This document shows, piece by piece, positions 8,371-15,900 of a stretch of 64,000 bases of DNA (positions are counted from its first letter, which is position 1; each line of letters begins with the position of its first letter). The notes under the pieces are model-generated. The model was not told the origin of the DNA and searched no databases. It worked only from the letters and a program-made list of their open reading frames with translations. Location of the stretch: assembly GCA_964483785.1 (NCBI GenBank), contig CAZACW010000006.1:4296-68295 (forward strand), in the 5' to 3' direction. Origin of the DNA: JABDGZ01 sp964483785. GTDB taxonomy: Bacteria; Omnitrophota; Gorgyraeia; Zapsychrales; Fredricksoniimonadaceae. The position numbers and the translations under genes are program-made.

Positions 8371-8889
8371 ATGAATATTCAAACGACCAAGATAATGCAA
8401 AATGCCTTAAGCCAGATGAATGAAGGAAGTTTTGAACAAACTGCGGCGATTTTGAATGATACCAGAAATTTGGTCAGAGAGGAATTAAAGAAGCAGACTG
8501 CGCAGAAAATCAATGCCGTTATTAAAAAATTATCAGGGGATGATGCCTTGACGCCCGAAGAGATATCTTTAATCGAACTTTGGGTCGTTGGAGATGCTGA
8601 AAGCTCCGCTAATTTGGAAGATGATTTTCAAGATTTAATCACGGAATATAAGAGGCTCAGCGCTGCTTTAGTCAATTTTGAGAATAAAGAATGTGATGTG
8701 AATGACCTTTTCAAGCTATTGGGGCTTTTGGAAGATGCTTCCCACGCCAGTTTTGATATCGCTAATTTTTTAGAGAAAAAAGACAGAATCAACAGATTTA
8801 AATCGGCGGTTTCTAGCGGCTTTGACGGTGAGCAAAAAACTTATCTTGCGGAATTTCTCAATGGCAAGATTCATTCAGAAGAATATTAA
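8371..8889 (+). CDS. Hypothetical helical protein
   Basis: I do not recognise this 172 aa protein. It has no signal peptide or membrane segment and appears all-helical and acidic (repeated EE, DD, LEDDFQDLITEYKRL). The start is the ATG after AGAGG (8361-8365); an in-frame GTG lies two codons upstream. Its place between a zinc-ribbon gene and a membrane protein, with similar spacing, suggests one transcription unit. Confidence 0.6.
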   Translation: MNIQTTKIMQNALSQMNEGSFEQTAAILNDTRNLVREELKKQTAQKINAVIKKLSGDDALTPEEISLIELWVVGDAESSANLEDDFQDLITEYKRLSAALVNFENKECDVNDLFKLLGLLEDASHASFDIANFLEKKDRINRFKSAVSSGFDGEQKTYLAEFLNGKIHSEEY

Positions 8890-8938
8890 TGTTTGGGAAG
8901 CTTGTATGCGGCGGTCTTGACAAGAGAAGGAGGTTAAA

Positions 8939-9622
8939 ATGAAACTATGGGGCCTGATAGTCGTTTTATTATACGGGTTGATACTTACGGTTTTAATGGT
9001 CCCGTTACTAACACTTTGTAGGTATGATCCAAGTTCACATCCGTTGGGGATAGGGTGGTCAGATTATTACCAATTCATCAATGACAAAGAATGGTGGATT
9101 TTCTTAGGAGTTGCTTTAATCGCACAGGCTGCGCTTTTAACAGTTCCTGTAGAAATGGCCGCCAAAAGACCCGTTACGAAAAGGTCTGTCATTCCGTTAT
9201 TGACGGCTGCATCGTTTATGATGGCAGTTTTAGCGGCTGGTTTCGTTTTATCTATTGCAGAGGTGATTAGTGAAAAATCCCTATTCTTGATAGACCTCCA
9301 ACGCTTATGGCCTCTTGGTATTTTTTTATTGGTATGGTTATTGTGGGGGTTTATCTTTCTTAAATTAAGCAAAGGTAAAGATAACGATTCCTTTATTCGA
9401 CATTTATGCGGATGGCTTTTAAAGGGGAGTATCTTGGAATTGCTGGTCGCTGTTCCTGCCCATATTTATGTCAGGCAAAGGACCGAATGCTGCGCAGGTA
9501 TAATGACTTTTATGGGAATTGCTTTTGGCGTTGCGGTCATGTTTTGTTCTTTTGGGCCTGGGGTTTATTTTTTATTCGTCAACCGTTGCAAGAGATTGTC
9601 AAGTAAAGCGGCGATGCCGTGA
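8939..9622 (+). CDS. Hypothetical multi-pass membrane protein
   Basis: The 227 aa protein has about five hydrophobic segments, near residues 4-25, 52-70, 82-105, 122-140 and 188-212, with short charged loops. No known family motif is visible. A good GGAGG lies just upstream of the ATG. It ends just before the first copy of the tRNA-Ser-like hairpin repeat. It is probably co-transcribed with the two preceding island genes. Function unknown. Confidence 0.6.
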   Translation: MKLWGLIVVLLYGLILTVLMVPLLTLCRYDPSSHPLGIGWSDYYQFINDKEWWIFLGVALIAQAALLTVPVEMAAKRPVTKRSVIPLLTAASFMMAVLAAGFVLSIAEVISEKSLFLIDLQRLWPLGIFLLVWLLWGFIFLKLSKGKDNDSFIRHLCGWLLKGSILELLVAVPAHIYVRQRTECCAGIMTFMGIAFGVAVMFCSFGPGVYFLFVNRCKRLSSKAAMP

Positions 9623-9636
9623 TTTTTAATTGCTTT

Positions 9637-9684
9637 GGAGAGGTGGGTCGGCTGATGGAAAACGCGGCGACACAACACCTCTCC
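9637..9684 (+). repeat. tRNA-Ser-like hairpin repeat, copy A
   Basis: A 48-bp unit starting GGAGAGGTG and ending CACCTCTCC, a perfect 9-bp outer stem. The first 10 bases equal the 5' end of the tRNA-Ser gene at 12607. An inner GTCG/CGAC stem is also present. A 38-bp spacer separates it from copy B. Confidence 0.9.
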
Positions 9685-9722
9685 CTTGTTTGGATGAATT
9701 TGAGAAAGTTAGTTTGTGGTAA

Positions 9723-9770
9723 GGAGAGGTGGGTCGGCTGATGGAAAACGCGGCGACACAACACCTCTCC
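9723..9770 (+). repeat. tRNA-Ser-like hairpin repeat, copy B
   Basis: Identical to copy A. The 38-bp spacer before it (9685-9722) is the same as those between copies D and E and before the tRNA fragment at 10893. It lies ahead of the RelE/Xre module. Confidence 0.9.
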
Positions 9771-9794
9771 ATTACATCTTCAGATTTGTCTATT

Positions 9795-9814
9795 TATACC
9801 AAATATGGTATATT
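9795..9814 (+). promoter_or_regulatory. Toxin-antitoxin promoter with overlapping operator; leaderless start
   Basis: An extended -10 (TGG then TATATT, 9806-9814) lies inside the inverted repeat TATACCA-aata-TGGTATA (9795-9812), a likely binding site for the Xre antitoxin. The expected transcription start is only 1-3 nt before the ATG at 9823, so the message would be nearly leaderless. Confidence 0.5.
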
Positions 9815-9822
9815 AGAAATGG

Positions 9823-10185
9823 ATGGACATGGAGCTTAAAAGATTGGATTTTGTAGGTTCATCTCGGGACGATTTGAAGGAATTTCCCGATGAAGTGAGG
9901 CAGGACATAGGGCATATGCTTCATATGGTACAAATGGGTCTAAAACCAAACGAAGCTAAGCCATTAAGAGGATTTGGAGGATCTGGGGTTTTAGAGATAG
10001 TTGAGAATTTTTTTGGGGACACATATAGGGCGGTCTACACAGTAAAATTTTCTGATATGATTTACGTACTTCATTGCTTTCAAAAGAAGTCGAAAAAAGG
10101 AATTGAAACACCGAAGCATGAAACCGATTTGATTAAACAGCGATTGAAAGAAGCTGAAGAAGACTACAAAGCTCGTTACAAGTGA
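9823..10185 (+). CDS. RelE/ParE-superfamily toxin (Gp49/HigB-like, PF05973)
   Basis: The 120 aa protein matches phage-derived Gp49-type toxins: an N-terminal strand and helix (LDFVGSSRDDLKEFPDEV), KPLRGFGGSGVLEIVENF, then YRAVYTVKFSDMIYVLHCFQKKSKKGIETP, with the basic/aromatic end typical of ribosome-dependent mRNA interferases. The following Xre gene, 7 bp downstream, is the expected antitoxin partner, with the toxin first as in HigBA systems. Starts at 9823 or 9829 are both possible. Toxicity is inferred from family. Confidence 0.85.
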   Translation: MDMELKRLDFVGSSRDDLKEFPDEVRQDIGHMLHMVQMGLKPNEAKPLRGFGGSGVLEIVENFFGDTYRAVYTVKFSDMIYVLHCFQKKSKKGIETPKHETDLIKQRLKEAEEDYKARYK

Positions 10186-10192
10186 GGTGAAT

Positions 10193-10528
10193 ATGACAAA
10201 AGAGAAAATATATAGGGGAAGTGGCAATGTTTTTGCTGATATTGGCCTGCCTCATCCTGAAAGGATAATGGCTCGCTCCCAAATTATGGCCAGGATAACG
10301 GAGATTATTAAAGACCGAGGATTGACCCAAAAACAAGCTGCAAAGATTCTCGACATTCCCCAGTCAAAAGTGTCCTGCCTTATGAATGGCAAATTGAGCA
10401 TGTTCTCCCTTGACCACCTTTTTGAATTATTGAACGCATTGGACAGGAACGTAGAAATTATCATTAAACCAAAGGCCAAAGAAGAGAGATTTGCCACGAC
10501 GTATGTGTTGCTAGCGGGATATATTTAA
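10193..10528 (+). CDS. Xre-family antitoxin (HigA-like)
   Basis: The 111 aa protein has a central HTH (residues ~35-90: GLTQKQAAKILDIPQSKVSCL, MNGKLSMFSLDHLFELLNAL) of the HTH_37 type that partners Gp49-like toxins. I start at the ATG after GTGAGGTG rather than at the upstream GTG. It should neutralise the toxin at 9823 and repress their shared promoter through the palindrome at 9795-9812. Confidence 0.85.
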   Translation: MTKEKIYRGSGNVFADIGLPHPERIMARSQIMARITEIIKDRGLTQKQAAKILDIPQSKVSCLMNGKLSMFSLDHLFELLNALDRNVEIIIKPKAKEERFATTYVLLAGYI

Positions 10529-10634
10529 CATTTCAAAAATTTTATCGCGTTTTTAGCACAGTTAAAAGTTTTAATTTTTTAAATTTGAATACAAGAATCT
10601 GTGACCGCATTAAACTAATGCGTTTGCGTCAATT
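10529..10634. other. Intergenic leader preceding hairpin copy C; duplicated before copy G
   Basis: No gene is seen. The stretch holds TATCGCGTTTTTAGCACA (from 10543), and TTAAACTAATGCGTTTGCG just before the hairpin. Closely similar sequences in the same order precede copy G at about 12428-12520. It is therefore the left part of a long direct repeat that brackets the DnaJ-MNT-HEPN segment. Confidence 0.6.
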
Positions 10635-10682
10635 GGAGAGGTGGGTCGACGCATGGAAAATGCAACGACACAACACCTCTCC
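10635..10682 (+). repeat. tRNA-Ser-like hairpin repeat, copy C (variant 2)
   Basis: Same 9-bp outer stem, but the inside is changed to GTCG-ac-GCAT-loop-ATGC-aa-CGAC, which gives a longer paired inner stem than in copies A, B, D and E. Identical to copy G. The 38-bp spacer after it equals that between copy G and the tRNA gene. Confidence 0.9.
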
Positions 10683-10720
10683 TTAATTTGAATATATTTG
10701 AAAAAGTTAGTTTGTGGTAA

Positions 10721-10768
10721 GGAGAGGTGGGTCGGCTGATGGAAAACGCGGCGACACAACACCTCTCC
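10721..10768 (+). repeat. tRNA-Ser-like hairpin repeat, copy D
   Basis: Identical to copies A, B and E. Start-to-start distance to copies C and E is 86 bp, which makes C-D-E a tandem array. Confidence 0.9.
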
Positions 10769-10806
10769 CTTGTTTGGATGAATTTGAGAAAGTTAGTTTG
10801 TGGTAA

Positions 10807-10854
10807 GGAGAGGTGGGTCGGCTGATGGAAAACGCGGCGACACAACACCTCTCC
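10807..10854 (+). repeat. tRNA-Ser-like hairpin repeat, copy E
   Basis: Identical to copy D. The next 86-bp position is taken not by a hairpin but by the 5' part of a tRNA-Ser gene. Confidence 0.9.
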
Positions 10855-10892
10855 CTTGTTTGGATGAATTTGAGAAAGTTAGTTTGTGGTAA

Positions 10893-10931
10893 GGAGAGGT
10901 GGCAGAGTGGTCGAATGAGGCGGTCTTGAAA
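10893..10931 (+). pseudogene. 5' fragment of tRNA-Ser (possible attachment site remnant)
   Basis: These 39 bases match positions 1-39 of the intact tRNA-Ser gene at 12607-12645 with one mismatch (A for C at 10918). The match stops at the anticodon loop, after CTTGAAA, a common crossover point for tyrosine recombinases. What follows is unrelated to tRNA. No functional tRNA can be made from it. Confidence 0.85.
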
Positions 10932-11104
10932 TGACCCAAGCGCTTCGCCGCATTTTATGGCTGGTATGGCTTTTTCGACGAGCAAGTGGAGCCATGAGTA
11001 TATAATTTTGTTAAGCCAAATATCGCTTTTCTGACCGATTCTATCACGTTTCTATCACGGTTATATGAGATGTGTAGTGATATTATTGAGGGTAAAAATT
11101 TATT
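10932..11104. other. Non-coding stretch after the tRNA-Ser fragment
   Basis: No convincing gene. Short open frames may be decayed coding sequence. Towards the end there are two TATCACG motifs (11042 and 11053); the second belongs to the motif shared with 7749-7768 and may be the promoter of the DnaJ gene. Confidence 0.4.
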
Positions 11105-11716
11105 GTGTCGATTGACTATTATAGGGTCTTAAATGTAGACCAAAATGCCACCTTGTTACAAATAAAGCGTGCTTATAGAAAGTTGGCGTTGAGGTGGCAT
11201 CCTGACCGTGTTGATAAGGCTGAAAAAGCCCATGCAGAGAAGGTTTTTAAGGAAATTGTAGATGCATATTATGTATTGGGGCACCCTCAACGACGCAAAG
11301 ATTATGACCAGCAAAGAAAAAATCCATATAATCACCCTAGCCAAGAGTCTGCGTATTCTCAGAATAAGGGTGACCAAATTTATGAAGATTTTATAAAGAA
11401 ACAATCGCAGAATTACGGCTCCTATGAAAATGATTCTATATTTGGCGGGAAAACAGCAAAAGTACTAGCGGTTATTTCAGCCGTTTTGTTTTATTCAGTT
11501 TTATACTTTAAATTTAAAGTACATCCTTATTGGGTGCACTTTATAAGCCCAGCCTTTCTTTATATCATATTTGAGCCGTTACGAGGCTGGATATGGTATT
11601 GTGAAGATTATTTTTGGGCCTACCCAACAAGTAAAGGCTATGAGTCATTTTTTTTATTCATAAGTTGGGTTATCATATCGGTATCATTATTGGCTGTGAT
11701 AAAAGGCATTTTTTAA
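11105..11716 (+). CDS. DnaJ-domain membrane protein
   Basis: Residues 3-66 form a J-domain (DYYRVLNVDQNATLLQIKRA) with the essential HPD at 32-34, so it should stimulate an Hsp70 ATPase. A polar linker follows, then three hydrophobic segments near residues 119-134, 138-156 and 175-200, so the J-domain would be presented at the membrane. It lacks the Gly/Phe and zinc regions of true DnaJ. The start is a GTG. It is an accessory gene in the AT-rich island, and its client is unknown. Confidence 0.8.
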   Translation: MSIDYYRVLNVDQNATLLQIKRAYRKLALRWHPDRVDKAEKAHAEKVFKEIVDAYYVLGHPQRRKDYDQQRKNPYNHPSQESAYSQNKGDQIYEDFIKKQSQNYGSYENDSIFGGKTAKVLAVISAVLFYSVLYFKFKVHPYWVHFISPAFLYIIFEPLRGWIWYCEDYFWAYPTSKGYESFFLFISWVIISVSLLAVIKGIF

Positions 11717-11781
11717 ATAAAAAGAAGCAGTATTTGCAGGTAATAAGGGATTTTTAATCCATTTTGCGATATACTTCAACT

Positions 11782-12075
11782 ATGAGTGATTTGGATAAAA
11801 TAAAGAAAGCTCTAAAGCAAAATAAACAAACCCTTCAACGGGAATTTAAGGTAAAGGGGTTGGGTATTTTTGGTTCCTATGTCCGTGGCGAACAGAAAAA
11901 AAATAGTGATGTAGATATCTTGGTAGAATTTTCCCAAACACCAGGTTTGTTTGACTATATGAAGGTTGAAAATCGTTTGAGTGCTATTCTTCATAAAAAG
12001 GTGGATTTGGTCATGAAGGGAGCATTGAAGCCAAGAATAGGAAAAAATGTCATGCAAGAGGTAATTTACGTATGA
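11782..12075 (+). CDS. MNT-type nucleotidyltransferase antitoxin (MntA-like)
   Basis: The 97 aa protein is a minimal nucleotidyltransferase: GSYVRG at residues 31-36, the metal-binding pair in SDVDILV (D43, D45), and a third acidic residue in KVDLV (D75). MntA proteins AMPylate their HEPN toxin partner. The next gene overlaps by ATGA and encodes that partner. I start at the ATG at 11782; an upstream in-frame TTG is less likely. Confidence 0.88.
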   Translation: MSDLDKIKKALKQNKQTLQREFKVKGLGIFGSYVRGEQKKNSDVDILVEFSQTPGLFDYMKVENRLSAILHKKVDLVMKGALKPRIGKNVMQEVIYV

Positions 12076-12419
12076 TTCGGGAATATAAGGATTTCGTAGC
12101 TGATATCATAGATGCCATTGACAAAATTGAAACTTTTGTAAAGGGTATGAAGTTTGAGACTTTTGAAAAGGATGTTAAAACAAGTTTTGCCGTGATACGG
12201 GCATTCGAAATAATGGGTGAGGCTGTAGGCAAAATTCCTTCCAGTGTCCGCAATAAACATAAAGGTATTCCTTGGAAAGAAATGGCTGGTATGAGGCATA
12301 AGTTAATTCACGAGTATTTTGGTGTTAAGCCTCGGGTTGTATGGAAAACAATTAAGCAAGACCTGCCTAAAATCAAACCACATTTGCAAGCTATTTTGAA
12401 TGATATTCCTAAATCATAG
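12072..12419 (+). CDS. HEPN-domain RNase toxin (HepT-like)
   Basis: The 115 aa all-helical protein has the HEPN active-site motif RX4HXY as RHKLIHEY (R75, H80, Y82). In characterised HepT/MntA systems the tyrosine is AMPylated by the nucleotidyltransferase to silence the RNase. It is translationally coupled to the MNT gene, the standard layout. The pair lies between the tRNA-Ser fragment and the intact tRNA-Ser, so it is cargo of that segment. Confidence 0.88.
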   Translation: MIREYKDFVADIIDAIDKIETFVKGMKFETFEKDVKTSFAVIRAFEIMGEAVGKIPSSVRNKHKGIPWKEMAGMRHKLIHEYFGVKPRVVWKTIKQDLPKIKPHLQAILNDIPKS

Positions 12420-12520
12420 GCTGTATCTATCACGATTTTAGCACGGTTGGGATGTCAGACTTATTAAAAGATGGATGTAGAATTTTTTAAATGTATTAAA
12501 CTAATGCGTTTGCGATATGT

Positions 12521-12568
12521 GGAGAGGTGGGTCGACGCATGGAAAATGCAACGACACAACACCTCTCC
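12521..12568 (+). repeat. tRNA-Ser-like hairpin repeat, copy G (variant 2)
   Basis: Identical to copy C. The following 38-bp spacer (12569-12606) leads straight into the intact tRNA-Ser, so hairpin and tRNA have the same upstream sequence (TTTGTGGTAA) at the same distance. Confidence 0.9.
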
Positions 12569-12606
12569 TTAATTTGAATATATTTGAAAAAGTTAGTTTG
12601 TGGTAA

Positions 12607-12694
12607 GGAGAGGTGGCAGAGTGGTCGAATGCGGCGGTCTTGAAAACCGTTGCCCCGCAAGGGGCCGTGAGTTCGAATCTCACCCTCTCCGCCA
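12607..12694 (+). tRNA. tRNA-Ser (anticodon TGA)
   Basis: The acceptor stem GGAGAGG (12607-12613) pairs with CCTCTCC (12684-12690), followed by discriminator G and an encoded CCA (12692-12694). The anticodon loop contains TGA after CTT. A long variable arm (TTGCCCCGCAAGGGGC) and the T-loop GTTCGAATC are clear. It ends the AT-rich island. Confidence 0.96.
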
Positions 12695-12965
12695 TTTGTA
12701 AGCCGTTGTAACTGTTATGGTTGCAACGGATTTGCTATTTTGTGCAAATATTTATGTAGTTTTGTGCGTATTATTTTGTTGTTTTGTGCATGAAATAGTG
12801 CCTTGAATTAACCCTTGATTTTTACTCTTTCCGCATCCTTTTTTTGCAATTCCCGCCGGATAAATCTTTAGAAAGCGCTTTCCCAAAATCACCGATACTG
12901 CCTTGACAAAGACTGTTTCATCGGGCATCCTTGATATGGTGCAGTAAAACCTAAGGAGGAGCCCC
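12695..12965. other. Intergenic region with three TTTTGTGC repeats at 22-bp spacing
   Basis: TTTTGTGC occurs at 12738, 12760 and 12782, exactly 22 bp apart (two helical turns), which looks like a protein-binding array. A TTGACA (12903-12908) further on could be a -35 element, but I see no good -10 at normal spacing. A strong AAGGAGGAG lies before the next start. Confidence 0.45.
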
Positions 12966-15900
12966 ATGAAATTCGCCCCATTGGTCCGCAAAATTATATG
13001 CATTCATATTATTGCAGCCTTCGGCCTTTTGTCGGTCTATGTCCCTGAATCCAGGGCCGGTGAAATGGTTAAAGCTTTTATGCCCAAGCCCGGCCGGATG
13101 GTGGATTTAAGCCCTTCCTTTGTCCCGGCCCACTTGCAAGGCATGATGATCCATCCTGATAATGCCCTGAAATTCGATTTTCTGGTCAATCGGGGCGATG
13201 AACAATTGGATGATGCCCAGCAAAGAATCGAATATAAGAAGCTGATCAAATATTTCCTGGCTTCACTGACTGTACCTAACCAGGACCAATGGGTCAACCT
13301 TTCCCCTTATGAGCATAACCGCATCATCGCGGATAATTTCGGCAAGACAGAAATGGGCCGTGATCTTCTGCAGCAGGACTACCTGTTAAAACAGATCACC
13401 TCTTCCTTAATGTATCCGGAATCCAATTTGGGCAAGGGTTTTTGGGCCAAGGTTTATGAGCGCGCCTGGAATGAGTTTCATACGACCAATATCCCGGTCA
13501 ACACCTTTAATAAGGTATGGATCGTGCCTGACAAGGCCTCGGTCTATGAAAGCAACAATACGGTCTATATTTTGGGTTTTCATTTGAAGGTCATGCTGGA
13601 AGAAGATTATTTATCCCTGGATAAACACGCCGCTATCGGCGCCCGGCCGAAGGCCAATGATCCGGTCCATACCGTTGCTTCCAAAATCATCCGCAGTGTG
13701 ATTTTGCCGGTGCTCGAGAAAGAAGTGAATGAGGGCAAGAATTTCGCTCAATTGCGCCAGGTGATCAGCGGGATGGTGTTGGCCACCTGGTATAAAAAGG
13801 CCCTCAGGCAATCTTTATTAGGCCAGGTTTACGCCAATAAAGCCAAGATCATCGGCGTCAATCAAGCGGATACCAGGCTCAATGACGCCATTTATAGCCA
13901 ATATCTCTCCGCCTTTAAAAAAGGCGTTTATAACTATATCAAGGAAGATGAGGACATTTATACCAGGCAATCCATCCCGCGCAAATATTTCGCGGGCGGG
14001 GTGGCTGCTCTTAAGGATGTGAGTGAGCTTAATGGAAGTAATGTGGCCGGACATTTAGGAGATATCAGAAGGGCTTTGGCTGAGGGCACGGATCTGGCCC
14101 AGGTGGCTGTGGATTTACAGCCGGAAAAAGCCAATGCGGCCATGAATTCCTTTCTATTTCTGTTGCATAGCCATGCATCTTTAGTGGCGCTTTTGCCGTT
14201 TTTGGTGGCTAATGGGTGGCAAAAAAGCAAAGGCCGGGCCTCTGTCAATTTAACAGAATTTTTTAAGAATACGCCTGTAGCAGATGGACCTGATGGCCGG
14301 GGAAGTGTCATCGCCATTCAACGCCCGAAAGATTTTAACATTCCTGAAGAACGATGGAAAAATATTTATCGTGCCATGATTGAATTATCATCTTCAGGTA
14401 AGGTCACTTATGGTCCTGAAGAAATCAAACTGGAATCAGATTTATCTAAAGAAGAGATGGAGAAAGCTTTAAAGGAATTCAGCAATGATCTTGCCATGTT
14501 TTCGGCGGACCAGATCCTTGATTACATTGCATTTTTCGTCATTATAGTAGGTTCAGCCATGTATTTCAGCAGACAATTTTCTGAGAATCAACCAAGCGGC
14601 AATGACATCGTCATAGATTTAAATAAATATTTTTCCAATAATATCAAGGTAATCTNNNNNNNNNNTTTGCTGAATCACACAAAGGGCAATTACATGGCAT
14701 ATGAATTTAATAAAATATTTTCCATAAAATACCAGATCAACTCCGGGAATCGGGTAAAGCATATTCTCTTTGAAAAGCCCAAAGATTTTGAAATCACGCC
14801 CAGAGCCTGGCGCCAGATCAAGCGAACTGTACGGGCCCTGCTCCCTGAAATGCCGCAGAATACTGAGGATATAGATTTTACGACCAATCGGCCGGTAGCA
14901 GAAGTTCAGGCCTTGATTGAAGGAGCCTCTGCCAAAGGAAAACCGTTTGATAGAAATATGCTGGGTTTCAATCGGCCTACCGGCATCTGGACCATGGGAG
15001 CTGTTTTGATCTTTTTGGGACTTACGGTTACGTCTGACCCGATAGTTTCTCTCAACTCCGAAGCCCATTCCCTCAATATTTGGACACCGCCATTTATTGG
15101 TTCTGATATTGGCAATGGCAGTGAAGTGACAATCCGAGAGGATTTGAAATTAGATAGGCGGGGCATTGTGACTTTTGCAGGACAACATAATGGTAAATTA
15201 ATAAGATTAAACGTGGTTAGAAAAGATGATCTGACGAACTGGATCGGAAATTTTCTTTTAAATTATCCTGACCGGCAGGAAATTGTAACGGATCTCAGGG
15301 TGCATGGATATATGGATTTGAAAGGAGAGGTAAGCCCTCTCATTCTGTCAGAAGGGCCTTCTGATCAACGTTTAGCACAAAGAACACGCAATTCCATTTT
15401 ACATTTCAGCCTGATCCAGGGCAATAGATCTTATCTAGTTGATGGAAATGAGGCCATGTTAGGCACTGTTTTTGCTGACACACAGCGAGGGCGAGTGATA
15501 GAACAAGCTCTCATAAATTTTGTGGGACAAGAAAGGGGTCATTCAAGCAACTTATCCAACGTTTCGAATGGCTATGATGTTAAAGCAGATGGCCATAGCG
15601 GGTCGCTGGTGACGCTTTCAGAGCCGGCGGATATTACGGCCGATATGCAAAGAATGTTTGGTGTCAGTCGAGCCCCTGATGGATCGATGAGAATTGGGTT
15701 GCCTGAAATGGCCCCTCAACAGGCATCAGATGTTTTAAGAAGTATTTTTGAGGCATCTCAGGGTCTGTCATGGAAAAGTAGAGAAAACGGAATAAAAGAG
15801 ATTGGTTTACATGGCATTCGTGAAACTATTGATGACAAAGCAGGAACCATTCTCATCAAAATACCAAATGCAAATGCCGCCATGCTCACCAATTCCCAAT

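Noticed and set aside
9579..9764. Reverse open frames through the hairpin repeats (MLCRRVFHQPTHL-type peptides)
   Set aside because: They recur only because the repeat recurs; the hairpin stems explain the sequence better.
9637..10854. Regularly spaced repeats read as a CRISPR array
   Set aside because: The units are 48-bp hairpins, the 38-bp spacers are near-identical to each other, and no cas gene is present.
10931..11008. Small ORF starting just after the tRNA-Ser fragment
   Set aside because: About 25 codons with no ribosome-binding site and no motif; most likely decayed sequence.
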